Origin: Bacillus sp. Xin1
GTDB taxonomy: Bacteria; Bacillota; Bacilli; Bacillales; Bacillaceae_G
Assembly: GCF_013314535.1 (NCBI RefSeq)
Contig: NZ_JABUAE010000012.1
Location: forward strand, 57,526 to 121,525
Reading direction: 5' to 3'
Length of the DNA: 64,000 nucleotides
The position numbers and the translations under genes were made by a program. Shown here one piece after another: positions 25,730 through 36,120 of this stretch (positions are counted from its first letter, which is position 1; every line of letters starts with the position of its first letter). A model generated the notes under the pieces. That model was not told where the DNA came from. It saw only the letters and a program-made list of their open reading frames with translations, and made no database searches.

Positions 25730-27598
25730 CGAGAGGGAGAATTAGTCGCTCGTTGGATTATCAATAAAGTGAAAGTTCATAAACCGATTAAACGTCTATG
25801 GATCTCATCTGTTACCGATAAAGCAATCAAAGACGGATTCGCAAACTTAAAGCCAGGTAAAGCGTATGACAATTTATACGCTTCAGCTGTCGCACGTTCA
25901 GAAGCTGACTGGTATATCGGCCTGAATGCGACACGTGCATTAACTACACGGTTTAACGCACAGCTAAACTGCGGTCGTGTCCAAACACCTACTGTAGCTA
26001 TCATTGCAGGGCGTGAAGATGAAATAAAAAACTTCAAAGCGCAAACGTACTACGGAATTGAAGCTCAAACAACAAATAAGTTAAAACTGACTTGGCAAGA
26101 TGCTAGAGGGAATGGTCGCAGTTTTGATAAAGCAAAAATTGATACGATTGTGAAAAAACTCGACAAACAAAATGCTACTGTGGTGGAAATCGATAAAAAG
26201 GTGAAAAAATCATTTGCTCCTGGTCTTTATGACTTAACAGAGCTACAACGTGATGCGAATAAAATCTTTGGTTATTCTGCAAAAGAAACATTAAATATTA
26301 TGCAAAAATTGTATGAGCAACATAAAGTACTCACTTACCCTCGTACAGATTCGCGCTATATCTCATCTGATATCGTCGGAACACTTCCAGAGCGTCTAAA
26401 AGCTTGTGGAGTAGGAGAATATCGTCCTTTCGCTCATAAAATTTTAAATAAACCTATAAAATCCACTAAAGCATTTGTTGATGATAGTAAAGTAAGCGAC
26501 CATCACGCAATCATCCCAACGGAAAGCTATGTGAATTTCTCTGCTTTCACAGATAAGGAACGTAAAATTTATGATTTAGTTGTAAAGCGTTTCTTAGCAG
26601 TTTTATTCCCAGCCTTTGAATATGAACAACTAACATTACGCACGAAAATTGGTGATGAAACGTTTGTTGCACGTGGCAAAACGATTTTACATTCCGGTTG
26701 GAAAGAAGTATATGAAAACCGATTTGAAGATGACGATGCAGCTGAAGATGTAAAAGAGCAAATTTTACCTCGCATTGAAAAAGGCGATACATTAAACGTA
26801 AAACTAATTGCTCAAACATCAGGTCAAACAAAACCACCTGCACGCTTTAATGAAGCAACATTACTTTCAGCAATGGAAAATCCTACGAAATACATGGATA
26901 CGCAAAATAAGCAGCTTGCTGATACATTAAAATCAACTGGTGGATTAGGTACTGTAGCTACGCGAGCTGACATTATCGACAAACTATTTAATTCATTTTT
27001 AATTGAAAAACGTGGCAAAGATATTCACATTACATCAAAAGGTCGTCAGTTACTCGATTTAGTACCAGAAGAACTAAAATCTCCTACACTAACTGCTGAA
27101 TGGGAACAAAAGCTTGAAGCGATTGCAAAAGGAAAATTAAAAAAAGAAGTATTTATTTCAGAAATGAAAAGCTATACGAAAGAAATTGTTACCGAAATTA
27201 AAGCGAGCGATAAAAAATATAAACATGAAAACATTTCGACGAAAACTTGTCCAGACTGTGGTAAGCCAATGCTCGAAGTAAATGGGAAAAAGGGAAAAAT
27301 GCTTGTATGCCAAGATCGCGAATGTGGTCATCGTAAAAATGTATCCCGTATGACAAATGCACGATGCCCGCAATGTAAGAAAAAACTAGAGCTTCGCGGT
27401 GAAGGAGCTGGCCAAATCTTCACATGTAAATGTGGATATCGTGAAAAGCTTTCTACATTCCAAGAACGTCGTAAGAAAGAGTCTGGTAGTAAAGCTGATA
27501 AGCGTTACGTTCAAAAATATATGAAGCAACAACAAAAAGAAGAAGAGCCATTAAATAATGCATTAGCAGAAGCATTAAAAAAATTAAAGTTTGATTAA
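25724..27598 (+). pseudogene. topB: Resident topB, 3' fragment
   Basis: Resumes the split gene exactly at the TOPRIM codons (AGREGELVARWI) and continues to the normal end, with the active-site Tyr in LTYPRTDSRYIS and both zinc ribbons. It is in frame with no breaks, so the split is recent, but a TAA from the island end stands directly upstream. A GTG at 25,769 could start a 609-aa product without most of the TOPRIM domain, which would be inactive as a topoisomerase. Confidence 0.95.
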
Positions 27599-27601
27599 AA
27601 T

Positions 27602-27638
27602 AAAAAAGTTCCTACCGCTCTCGGTAGGAACTTTTTTT
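27602..27638. terminator. Bidirectional terminator between topB and yhgE
   Basis: Stem AAAAGTTCCTACCG / CGGTAGGAACTTTT with T7; the yhgE stop codon (27,637-27,639) lies in its tail. Confidence 0.9.
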
Positions 27639-30498
27639 AGTGAATAATTTTACTTCCTTTTGCATTCTCAACAAATTTTTCACTCGACTTGTTAATTGGT
27701 GTTTTCAGTAATAATGCCATAATAAGCATGATTACGACGAAGACACTTAATACAAGAAGGTCCCTCAGGACAACATCCCAAAGCATTCCTCCCACTGTTT
27801 CACGAATTGCACTGATTGCATACGTAAACGGTAAGAACGGATAAATTGTTTGGAAGAATGTTGGTGTCATTTGAATTGGGAATGTTCCGCCTGATCCAGC
27901 TACTTGCAGTACAAGTAAAATGATTGCCATCGATTTTCCTACGTTTCCAAAAATAGAAACAAGTGAGTATACAATACAAACAAAGACTGCACCGATAAAT
28001 AAACTAAATACAACAAACCAGAACTTATTAACCACGTACGTACCAAGTAGGAATATATCTCCCATTGATACGATAAACGCCTGCATAAGACCTATTGTTA
28101 AGAACGTTACGAAACGTCCAAAGTAAATCTCATGGCTCTTATAATTCGCGCCCGGCTCATGTACTTCTACTGTTAATAACGAAACCATTAACAATGCCCC
28201 TACCCATAACGCAAGCACCGTATAGAATGGTGACATCGCAGAACCATAGTTCGGCATCGCAAATAATTTATTTTCTTTTAAGTTTACTGGATTTGCAAAA
28301 TAGTCACTTTGCTTTTCAACATCATTTTTCAATAAACGGATGATGTCTTTTATATCTTCTTCCGATTCAAACTTGCGAATTTTATCTGCTAATTCTTTAA
28401 TCTTTTTCTCAGTAGCTGGCATCTCAGCTTTAATATCTTCCACTTTCTTTTTGCCTTCTACTAAGCCTTTAGATGAATCTTCTAGCAGTTTTTTTACATC
28501 TGGAAGCTTTTTATCTGCATCGTTTAAAATTTTAGATGTATTTTTTGACATCTCTTTTGTACGAGCAATTGCTTCATTGAAATTCGGAACAATTTCTGAA
28601 TCGTATCTTGCTAAAATGTCACCTAATTCAGCTGAAACATTTTTCGATACTTCATTAATACTTTCGATTACATCTTTTGCTGGCTGCTGCCCTTTATTAA
28701 TAGCGTCAATTCCTTTATTAGTTAAATCCATTCCTTTTTCTAGACCATTTTTTGCTTTTTTCAACTTCGCAATTTGATCATTAAAGTTTTTATCGCTATT
28801 TACATCAGCTAAAACTTTGTTGGCATTCTCTAAGACAGGTATCATGTCACCGATTAAGTTTGCTCCTGCTTGGAATTGACCATTTAAGCTATTTAAGGCT
28901 ACTTTTGTTGAATCTAGGCCATTAATTCCTTTATTTTGTAGGTCTTCCATTGCTTTTTGAGCATCAGATTTAGCATTCTCAATACCATCTCTTACCTTAT
29001 TATATTCAGTCTTTGCTTTCTCATAATCCTCGTTTATCTTGTTTTCTGTTTCTTCTTTAAACTGGACTGCTTTTTTATAATCTGCTACAAACGTTTCATT
29101 ATAATCTTTTTCAGCTTGATCAATTAAAGCATTTGTTGCATTTAATTTTTGGTTAACAGCATCTTTCACATCTTGTTTTACTTCTTGACCTGTACCGATA
29201 ATATTTACAATATCTTTAATACCGTTATTGGAGTTTTCCATAGCTCCTTTAAGCTTTGTTAAACGATCTACTCGTCCTTGGAAAAAGGTTTTTCCAAAAT
29301 CAGTCGTTGCTGACTCTTGTAATTTGGTAAATACATTAATAAGATACGAAATATCATCAATGCGACCTTGAAGGTTATTAGACACAGCATTAAGATCTTG
29401 CTTTGCTTTCTCTGGATCAAAATTCCCATTTTGCAAACCATTCACAACACTTTGCGCATACGCTGTTCCTGCACGTGCTGAACTTAGAACATTATTTACG
29501 GTTTGATTAATATTTTGTGCAATATTTCTATATCCTTCATCATTCAACTGTGGAAGATTAGAAAGAGATGGAAACTCAGGAAGTGTTGGAACCTTCGAAA
29601 AATCAGGGACTTGTAAATTAACACCTGGTCCCATTAAGAAATCAGTTATAGCCGCTGCACCATCCATGCCTTTTTTCATAACCGTTAAATCTCTCTTAAT
29701 TGTTCCTGGAGCATTCTTTAACGTTTCATCATTTCGTGCGAAAAATTCATCTAAGCTCTTCAACGTTGCCTGCCCATCATTAATCACACTTTCTACGACC
29801 GGTAAATCCTCTTGTGCAACTTTCACAAGATCTTGTGCTCTAGTCGCATCATCTAATGCTGTATCCACAAGCGTATACATTTCTGGGAACTGTGCTTCTA
29901 GCTTGAATACAAGATCTTTTACTTTTTCAATACTTGGTAAGTTTGTTTCTAAATCGATTCCAAGGTCATTGAAAACTTGAAAAATCTCACCGTTTGCTGT
30001 TTTAACGAAGTTTTTGCTGATTTCTTCGGTTATACCTGATGCACCTTTTGCTGTAATTTTTGGTGCAATCGCATTTACCTTTTCATTTACATAATAATCT
30101 AGTTCTGGTTTTTGTGGATTATCGCTAATTACTGTTGCAATTTTTTCAGAGAAATCTTTAGGAATTGTAATACTTGCATAATAGTCTCCCCGCTCTACTC
30201 CATAAATTGCTTGCTTTTCATCAACGAATTTCCACCCAAGGTTTTTATTCTTTTTCAAAGAATCTACAATTTCATTCCCGATGTTAATATCTTTTCCTCT
30301 TAGATTTGACCCAACATCTTGGTTAGAAACTGCAATCGGAACTTCTTTTGTGTTTCCATATGGATCCCAAGAAGCTTTAATGTTAAACCATGCATATAAC
30401 GATGGTAAAATCATTAACCCTAATACAATTACAATTGCAGCCCAATGTTTGGCTACATTCCGTAAGTCCGTCTTATAAATACGCCATATTTGTTTCAT
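27637..30498 (-). CDS. yhgE: YhgE/Pip-domain membrane protein
   Basis: About 953 aa. One N-terminal membrane helix (about residues 20-40, AAIVIVLGLMILPSLYAWF) followed by the NIKASWDPYGNT motif of YhgE/Pip proteins, a very large extracytoplasmic region (about 45-750) rich in coiled coil, and five or six C-terminal membrane helices of ABC-2 type. Relatives include the lactococcal phage infection protein Pip; the physiological role in Bacillus is not settled. The ATG at 30,498 has AGGTGAT 8 nt upstream; the GTG at 30,510 lies in that site. Stands alone. Confidence 0.9.
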   Translation of the reverse strand: MKQIWRIYKTDLRNVAKHWAAIVIVLGLMILPSLYAWFNIKASWDPYGNTKEVPIAVSNQDVGSNLRGKDINIGNEIVDSLKKNKNLGWKFVDEKQAIYGVERGDYYASITIPKDFSEKIATVISDNPQKPELDYYVNEKVNAIAPKITAKGASGITEEISKNFVKTANGEIFQVFNDLGIDLETNLPSIEKVKDLVFKLEAQFPEMYTLVDTALDDATRAQDLVKVAQEDLPVVESVINDGQATLKSLDEFFARNDETLKNAPGTIKRDLTVMKKGMDGAAAITDFLMGPGVNLQVPDFSKVPTLPEFPSLSNLPQLNDEGYRNIAQNINQTVNNVLSSARAGTAYAQSVVNGLQNGNFDPEKAKQDLNAVSNNLQGRIDDISYLINVFTKLQESATTDFGKTFFQGRVDRLTKLKGAMENSNNGIKDIVNIIGTGQEVKQDVKDAVNQKLNATNALIDQAEKDYNETFVADYKKAVQFKEETENKINEDYEKAKTEYNKVRDGIENAKSDAQKAMEDLQNKGINGLDSTKVALNSLNGQFQAGANLIGDMIPVLENANKVLADVNSDKNFNDQIAKLKKAKNGLEKGMDLTNKGIDAINKGQQPAKDVIESINEVSKNVSAELGDILARYDSEIVPNFNEAIARTKEMSKNTSKILNDADKKLPDVKKLLEDSSKGLVEGKKKVEDIKAEMPATEKKIKELADKIRKFESEEDIKDIIRLLKNDVEKQSDYFANPVNLKENKLFAMPNYGSAMSPFYTVLALWVGALLMVSLLTVEVHEPGANYKSHEIYFGRFVTFLTIGLMQAFIVSMGDIFLLGTYVVNKFWFVVFSLFIGAVFVCIVYSLVSIFGNVGKSMAIILLVLQVAGSGGTFPIQMTPTFFQTIYPFLPFTYAISAIRETVGGMLWDVVLRDLLVLSVFVVIMLIMALLLKTPINKSSEKFVENAKGSKIIH

Positions 30499-30510
30499 AT
30501 AAGCTATCAC

Positions 30511-30808
30511 CTAATTATATATTTTTCCTTCTTTAGAAAATGATACATGCATTTTGCCATTATATCATTTTCTATATCGTGGATTAAACGAAAATGTACG
30601 ATTTTTCCAATCAAAACACTTCACTTACTTCATTATATAACGAAGTCGATAAAGTATTCATACAAAATGACCAAATTAGTTTTACATTCAGTAATAACAA
30701 ATATATAGGAAATGTCATAAAAAATACAAGTATTTTATCTTGGAAATACTTGTATTCGTAGAAAAAAATCCTCACAGCGCTTACATAGCTATGAGGATTC
30801 CTTCTATA
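30511..30808. other. Intergenic region between the EEP hydrolase gene and yhgE
   Basis: Holds the yhgE promoter region, which has no clear box, and the terminator of the upstream maltose operon. Nothing else is recognised. Confidence 0.5.
30765..30803 (-). terminator. Terminator after the EEP hydrolase gene
   Basis: Stem AATCCTCACAGCG.. / ..TATGAGGATT followed by CCTTCT and T residues on the minus strand, just after the stop codon. Confidence 0.7.
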
Positions 30809-31600
30809 TTATATATCCAATTGAACTACTACTCCGAAATGATCTGAAATAACATTGCGATTTACACCATTGAAAATAACTTTTGAAGAAATAACTGTTG
30901 TTGGTTTGTTACTTAAAATAAGATCAATTCGTAAGTTTTGCTTATTTTCATCCCAACCAGCAATTTTTCCTTGTACAGTTGTTCCTTCATCTTTTTTCAA
31001 AGCTAGCTCATATGTGTCGTAAAATCCTTTTTGCATAAGATACTCGTATCCTTCACCTTGCAAACGAGCATTATTATTAAAATCACCCATTAAGAATGAA
31101 AGTTCATCTCCATTTACGTACTCTATTAAACGATTCACTTGTCCTCGGAACGATTCTTCCTCATCATTCCACCAGCCAAGATGACAAGAATAAAATGCTA
31201 TGTTCTTACCTTGATAAGAAATTGTTGCATGAACAATCTTACGTGTTTTCCAATACGCTGTATCCTTACTTTGTGAGACAAAGAAAGAACCTTGTTTTTC
31301 AATTGGATGTTTCGTTATAATCGCTGAACCTTCTTCATATATGTCATAACCAATATGCGAGAAATCCCAAACAATAGTGTACTTTTCTAAGCCTAACTTC
31401 TCAAGCTCTGCAAGTAATACAAGTCCAAAGTTATCCTTTTTCTTGTTACCGCATACATTTTGAGCTTTAATAGACTGACTAACCTCTTGTAAGGCAATCA
31501 CATCGTACTCTTCTTCTTGAATCGTCTTAGCAAGATGTTTTATTTTTTCTACTTGGTTCTCTTCTTGCCAAGAATGACAGTTTAAAGTGAGTAATTTCAT
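30809..31600 (-). CDS. Endonuclease/exonuclease/phosphatase-family hydrolase
   Basis: 263-aa cytoplasmic metal-dependent phosphoesterase. Visible EEP landmarks: LTLNCHSW at the N-terminus, Glu in IALQEVS, YSCHLGWW, LMGDFNNNA and the C-terminal SDHFGV. No signal peptide. It begins 1 nt after the PTS stop codon and its AGGTG site lies in the malP 3' end, so it is the third gene of the maltose operon. Substrate unknown; the link to sugar metabolism comes only from this coupling. Confidence 0.85.
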   Translation of the reverse strand: MKLLTLNCHSWQEENQVEKIKHLAKTIQEEEYDVIALQEVSQSIKAQNVCGNKKKDNFGLVLLAELEKLGLEKYTIVWDFSHIGYDIYEEGSAIITKHPIEKQGSFFVSQSKDTAYWKTRKIVHATISYQGKNIAFYSCHLGWWNDEEESFRGQVNRLIEYVNGDELSFLMGDFNNNARLQGEGYEYLMQKGFYDTYELALKKDEGTTVQGKIAGWDENKQNLRIDLILSNKPTTVISSKVIFNGVNRNVISDHFGVVVQLDI

Positions 31601-31603
31601 TTA

Positions 31604-33241
31604 TTATGCACCTAACATATCTTGAATGTCTGATTTCAACACATCAGCTTTTGGACCATATACTGCTTGAACACCTTTATCTTTTACAATAAGGCCTAAA
31701 GCCCCATTTTGCTTCCACTGTGCTTCTGGTGCAACAGCTTCTAAATCTTTCACCGTTACGCGTAAACGTGTCATACAAGCATCTACGTCCGCAATATTAT
31801 CTTTCCCACCTAGAAGGTCAATAACCTTCGTTGCTAAAGATCCCTCTTTTACATTCGCTGCTGTTTCTGAAGAATCATCTTCATTATCAATATAGTTACC
31901 CGCACGTCCTGGTGTTGGTAAATTGAATTTCTTAATTAAGAAATTGAATAATGTAAAGTTTAATCCAAAGAATACCGCTGAGACAACAACAAAGTTAATT
32001 AAATCTCTTGTTAATCCTGCATTCACCATCATTGGTGTACGCGTAATTAGCTCGATAAAGCCAAATGCATGAACGCGTAAGTTAATCAAATCTGCTAGTG
32101 CAAAAGCAAGTCCAGTTGTAATTGCATATACAATATATAATACTGGCGCAATGAACATGAACATAAATTCAATTGGTTCCGTTACCCCTGTTAAAAATAC
32201 TGCTAATGCAGCTGATAAGAACATTGGTTTATATTTTACACGTTTTTCTTTATCAACATTGCGGTACATCGCGAATGCAATACCGATTAATGCAGCTGTA
32301 GAACCGATAACTTGCCCTGCCTTGAAACGCGCTGGAACGACATTATTTAATAGATCGTTATAAGCTTTTGTGTCTCCATTTGCTAACAAGTTATTTAAAT
32401 CTGTAATCCATGCAAGCCATAGTGGATCTTGTCCTGCGACCACTTGACCAATTTTCGATCCTGTTAACATCGTATATGTTCCGCCAAGCTCTGTATAGTT
32501 CATCGGAATCGTTAACATATGATGTAATCCAAATGGTAATAACAAACGCTCTAATGTACCATATACGAACGGTGCAACAACTGGTGCACTATCTTTTGAT
32601 TCTGCAATCCAGCGCCCAAATTCATTTAGTCCACTTTGAATGAATGGCCATAAAAGTGATAATACAATTGCAGTAACTGTAGACCAAACAATTACAACGA
32701 ACGGTACAAAGCGCTTTCCATTAAAGAACGCTAATGCTTGTGGTAATTTGTTATAGTTATAATATTTATTATATAAAGTAGCTCCTAAGAAACCTGTAAT
32801 AATCCCTACGAATACTCCCATATTAAGTGCTGGTGCACCAAGTACAGAAGTGAAATAATCTTTTACAAGTAAATCTCCAGCTAATAATGAAGAAACTTTC
32901 GCTTTTGAATCCGCTAACATTTCGGCGTTAACACCAAATATAGCTCCTGTAATCCGGTTCGTTAAGACGAATGCTAACAGCGCTGCAAATGCACCACCTG
33001 CTCGGTCCTTCGCCCATGATCCCCCAATTGCTACCGCAAATAAAATATGCAGGTTTGTAATAATTGCCCAACCAATGTCTTCCATTACCCTAGCAATCGT
33101 ATGTACTGCATTTACATCCCCAGCAGACATACCAATTAGCTTACCAATGGAAATCATTAAGCCTGCTGCTGGCATAACTGCTACAACAACTAGCAATGCT
33201 TTTCCGAACTTCTGCCAAAAATCAAAAGACGTGATTTTCAT
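31604..33241 (-). CDS. malP: PTS maltose/glucose-type transporter, fused EIIC-EIIB
   Basis: Imports and phosphorylates an alpha-glucoside, most likely maltose. EIIC domain (residues 1-about 430) with about ten membrane helices and GVTEPIEFMFMF; EIIB domain (about 460-545) with the phosphorylated Cys in DVDACMTRLRV. No EIIA domain, so it must use one from another protein. 545 aa, normal for MalP-type proteins. The ATG at 33,241 follows GGGGAGGAAG. It lies downstream of malL and upstream of the EEP gene. LacI/CcpA-like operators in the 190 bp before it indicate sugar control. Confidence 0.88.
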   Translation of the reverse strand: MKITSFDFWQKFGKALLVVVAVMPAAGLMISIGKLIGMSAGDVNAVHTIARVMEDIGWAIITNLHILFAVAIGGSWAKDRAGGAFAALLAFVLTNRITGAIFGVNAEMLADSKAKVSSLLAGDLLVKDYFTSVLGAPALNMGVFVGIITGFLGATLYNKYYNYNKLPQALAFFNGKRFVPFVVIVWSTVTAIVLSLLWPFIQSGLNEFGRWIAESKDSAPVVAPFVYGTLERLLLPFGLHHMLTIPMNYTELGGTYTMLTGSKIGQVVAGQDPLWLAWITDLNNLLANGDTKAYNDLLNNVVPARFKAGQVIGSTAALIGIAFAMYRNVDKEKRVKYKPMFLSAALAVFLTGVTEPIEFMFMFIAPVLYIVYAITTGLAFALADLINLRVHAFGFIELITRTPMMVNAGLTRDLINFVVVSAVFFGLNFTLFNFLIKKFNLPTPGRAGNYIDNEDDSSETAANVKEGSLATKVIDLLGGKDNIADVDACMTRLRVTVKDLEAVAPEAQWKQNGALGLIVKDKGVQAVYGPKADVLKSDIQDMLGA

Positions 33242-33304
33242 CGTTTCTTCCTCCCCATTATTTATAATATCCCTAATGATATAGATAATAATTTCTTTCC
33301 TCTT

Positions 33305-33372
33305 ATGAAAACGATGCCTTTTTTAACGCAAACGTTTTCATAAACCTATTTTAATAAAAGCGTTTTCACATT
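33305..33372 (-). promoter_or_regulatory. LacI/CcpA-type operators before malP
   Basis: Three GAAAACG/CGTTTTC-type sites: GAAAACGATGCC (33,307), CGCAAACGTTTTCAT (33,329-33,343) and AAGCGTTTTCACA (33,358-33,370). The middle one is nearly identical to the site before malL. Confidence 0.7.
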
Positions 33373-33397
33373 GCAATATAAATTTATTATTTTTCAT

Positions 33398-33430
33398 AAA
33401 AAAAGATGCTACGAGAGCATCTTTTTTTTA
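33398..33430 (-). terminator. Terminator after malL
   Basis: Stem AAAAAGATGCTACG / GAGAGCATCTTTTTT with T-run, touching the malL stop codon. It separates malL from malP, which therefore has its own operator region. Confidence 0.8.
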
Positions 33431-35095
33431 TTATGAAATGCGATAAACCCTTGTTTCATAAGGCTTTAATGTCATTGTAGTACAATCATGATGTTCAGCT
33501 ACTTCATAGTTATTCAAAAGCAAACGTTTGCGTTCTAATGTAAATGAGTTCTCATTATACACAGCTTCCTCATTTGAAATATTACTAATAACCATCACTT
33601 TTTCATCATCTAACGTACGTGTATACGCATAAATTTGTGGATCATTCTCTAAAATTAAATCATATATTCCATAATTAAATACATCATGCTCTTTTTTTAG
33701 TGCAATCATCTTTTTGTAGAAATTAAAAATAGAGTCCGTTTCTACTTTCTGCTTTTGAACATTGATTTCTTTGTAATTTGGATTCATACCAAACCATGGT
33801 GTTCCAGTTGTAAAACCAGCGTTTTCTTCATCATTCCATTGCATTGGTGTACGTGAATTATCGCGGCAAGATGCCCATATAATTTCCATAATCTCTTGAT
33901 GAGGTACACCTTCTGCAATCTTTTCACGATATAAGTTTTTAATGGCAACATCATCATAATCTTCAATATTCGGGAACTGAACGTTAGTCATACCAATCTC
34001 TTGCCCTTGATAAATAAACGGTGTTCCATGCATAAAGAAGTACATCGCTCCTAAAGCCGTTGCACTTTCACGCCAATACTGTTTATCATCTCCCCATGTA
34101 GAGACAATACGCGGTTTATCATGATTCTCAATATAAAGTGCATTCCAACCTTTATTCTCTAATCCTTTTTGCCACTTTGTTAACACCTTTTTCAGTTCTA
34201 CAACATCAAGCTCTTTTTTCTTTTCTGCATCCCATAAGCTTAAATGTTCAAACTGAAATACCATATTGAATTTACCATTTTCTTCTCCAACCCAAAGATC
34301 AGCATCTTCAATTTTCACACCATTTGCTTCTCCAACAGTCATAATATCGTATTTTGAAAATGTACTCTCCTTCAATTCCTCTAAAAGTGGCTGAATTCCA
34401 TTTACATTCATATGTTTATCAAAAGAAGGCACATACTTTAACCCTTTTGGATTTGGCATGTCTTTTAGACCCTCTTCTTTTTTGATATGACTGATTGCAT
34501 CTACACGGAAACCATCAATTCCTTTATCTAACCACCAGTTTACAGTGTCATATAAAGCTTCACGGACCTCTGGATTCTCCCAGTTTAAATCTGGCTGTTT
34601 ACGTGAGAATATGTGTAAAAAGTATTGATCTGTTACTTCATCATACTCCCAAGCAGAACCATTAAAAATACTTTCCCAGTTATTCGGTTCTTTTCCATCT
34701 TTTCCATCACGCCAAATGTACCAATCACGCTTTGGATTTTCTTTAGAAGAACGGGATTCAATAAACCAAGGATGCTCATCGCTCGTATGATTAATAACTA
34801 AATCAATAATAAGTTTCATACCACGTTTATGCACTTCATTTAGTAACTCATCAAAATCAGCCATCGTTCCAAACTCATCCATAATGTCTTGGTAATCGCT
34901 AATATCATATCCATTATCATCATTTGGTGATTTATACATTGGACAAATCCAAATTACATCTATTCCTAAATCCTTTAAATAATCGAGTTTTGCAATAATC
35001 CCTTGTAGATCTCCAATACCGTCGCCGTTAGAATCCATAAAGCTGCGTGGATAAATTTGATAAGCAACCGCTTCTTTCCACCAAGTTTTCTTCAT
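33431..35095 (-). CDS. malL: Oligo-1,6-glucosidase / alpha-glucosidase (GH13)
   Basis: 554-aa cytoplasmic GH13 enzyme that cleaves alpha-glucosidic bonds of maltose/isomaltose-type sugars taken in by the neighbouring PTS. Conserved regions: DLVINHTSDEH, nucleophile Asp in DGFRVDAISH, acid/base Glu in MTVGEANG and YIENHDKPR with the transition-state Asp; QPDLNWENP matches the oligo-1,6-glucosidase group, first described in B. cereus. ATG at 35,095 after AAAGGAGAG. A cre-like site 35-50 bp upstream indicates catabolite or maltose control. Confidence 0.95.
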   Translation of the reverse strand: MKKTWWKEAVAYQIYPRSFMDSNGDGIGDLQGIIAKLDYLKDLGIDVIWICPMYKSPNDDNGYDISDYQDIMDEFGTMADFDELLNEVHKRGMKLIIDLVINHTSDEHPWFIESRSSKENPKRDWYIWRDGKDGKEPNNWESIFNGSAWEYDEVTDQYFLHIFSRKQPDLNWENPEVREALYDTVNWWLDKGIDGFRVDAISHIKKEEGLKDMPNPKGLKYVPSFDKHMNVNGIQPLLEELKESTFSKYDIMTVGEANGVKIEDADLWVGEENGKFNMVFQFEHLSLWDAEKKKELDVVELKKVLTKWQKGLENKGWNALYIENHDKPRIVSTWGDDKQYWRESATALGAMYFFMHGTPFIYQGQEIGMTNVQFPNIEDYDDVAIKNLYREKIAEGVPHQEIMEIIWASCRDNSRTPMQWNDEENAGFTTGTPWFGMNPNYKEINVQKQKVETDSIFNFYKKMIALKKEHDVFNYGIYDLILENDPQIYAYTRTLDDEKVMVISNISNEEAVYNENSFTLERKRLLLNNYEVAEHHDCTTMTLKPYETRVYRIS

Positions 35096-35129
35096 AATAA
35101 TCTCTCCTTTTGCATCCTTTTAAAATTTA

Positions 35130-35147
35130 TGCAAACGTTTTCGTAAC
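35130..35147 (-). promoter_or_regulatory. cre/LacI-type operator before malL
   Basis: TGCAAACGTTTTCGTAAC fits both a CcpA cre and a MalR/LacI operator and resembles the site before malP. Confidence 0.7.
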
Positions 35148-35392
35148 ACTATCATAACAAAATATGGAGAGTTTGCAACGAGAAATTTTCATACTATCAT
35201 TAAATATCTACATTTTACTTAGAAACAATACCCTTGTTTTATTGTTATTAACTATATTTCAAGAACAAAATCGTCAAAGCCATTATATGCATGGTATTCC
35301 ACAGAACACGTACTTTTTTTGTTAACCACCTACTTACAGTTAGTTGGATATAAAAACATTTCATAGCACCTCTTTCAGTGTGCTAAAACACA

Positions 35393-35424
35393 AAAAAGAG
35401 AAGAGCTACTCGCCCTCCTCTTTT
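35393..35424 (-). terminator. Terminator after the pilin remnant
   Basis: AAAAGAGAAGAG / CCTCTTTTC stem with flanking A and T residues, 30 nt past the stop codon of the remnant. Confidence 0.55.
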
Positions 35425-35454
35425 CATATTACATCACTATATTTCTCTATAACC

Positions 35455-36088
35455 TTAGTTTTTTGCAGGCTTTTTTCTAAAGAATACAAACGCTGCTACA
35501 GCCATTAACACAAGACCTACTACAGTGAATAGAACTGTACCCATACCACCTGTTGCAGGAAAAATCCAGCCGCTCTTGTTGTTTTCTACTGTTAATTTCA
35601 CTGTTTGGTTATCTTTATCAATTGTCACATTGATTGGCTCTTTTAATTTTTGATAAGAAGCTTTTGTACCATCTTCTTTTGTATAAGTTGATGCTTTCGT
35701 TTCGACGATTTGATACTCACCATATGGAATTTGTTCCCATTTGATTACACCATCACTATTTGATACACCTGTCATTTCTTTACCATTTACTACTAAAGTG
35801 TTTCCATTTTTATCTTGTAGTTTAAATTCTGCGCCTTCTAGTTTTTTACCATCAGCCCCGTCAACTTTTGTTAATGCAATGCTACCAGTTGTTGGGACAA
35901 CAATTACTGGCTTAGATTCCTTGTGGCCACTTACATCATTGTTGTTTGTAAAATCAATTGTTGCTGTATTTAGAATCTCTGTTCCAGCTGCTACTTCTTC
36001 TTTAATTTGTGATTTGATTTGTAAATGAAGCTCTTTTTTACCATTTAATTTTGAGAAATCTTTTACAGTAGCTGTTACTGCTGGTAAT
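35455..36088 (-). pseudogene. 3' remnant of a cell-wall-anchored pilin/adhesin gene
   Basis: An open frame of about 210 codons without a start. It encodes a conserved-domain end (ATVKDFSKLNGKKELHLQIK), a Cna_B/SpaA-type fold (GSIALTKVDGADGKKLEGAEF to YGEYQIVETKAS), then sorting motif FPATGG, a membrane helix and the tail FRKKPAKN. This is the C-terminus of a BcpA-like isopeptide-bonded pilin or collagen-adhesin-type protein. Sequence homology stops at about 36,088, close to a bcr1-like repeat, and the signal peptide and first domains are missing. A 106-aa product from the ATG at 35,775 is unlikely to be exported. Confidence 0.75.
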
Positions 36089-36120
36089 CACTCCTAAACA
36101 AGCTTTCTCATACAATAGTA

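Noticed and set aside
25769-27598. 609-aa topoisomerase as a separate gene
   Set aside because: It is the 3' part of the split topB and lacks the TOPRIM start; the GTG is internal.
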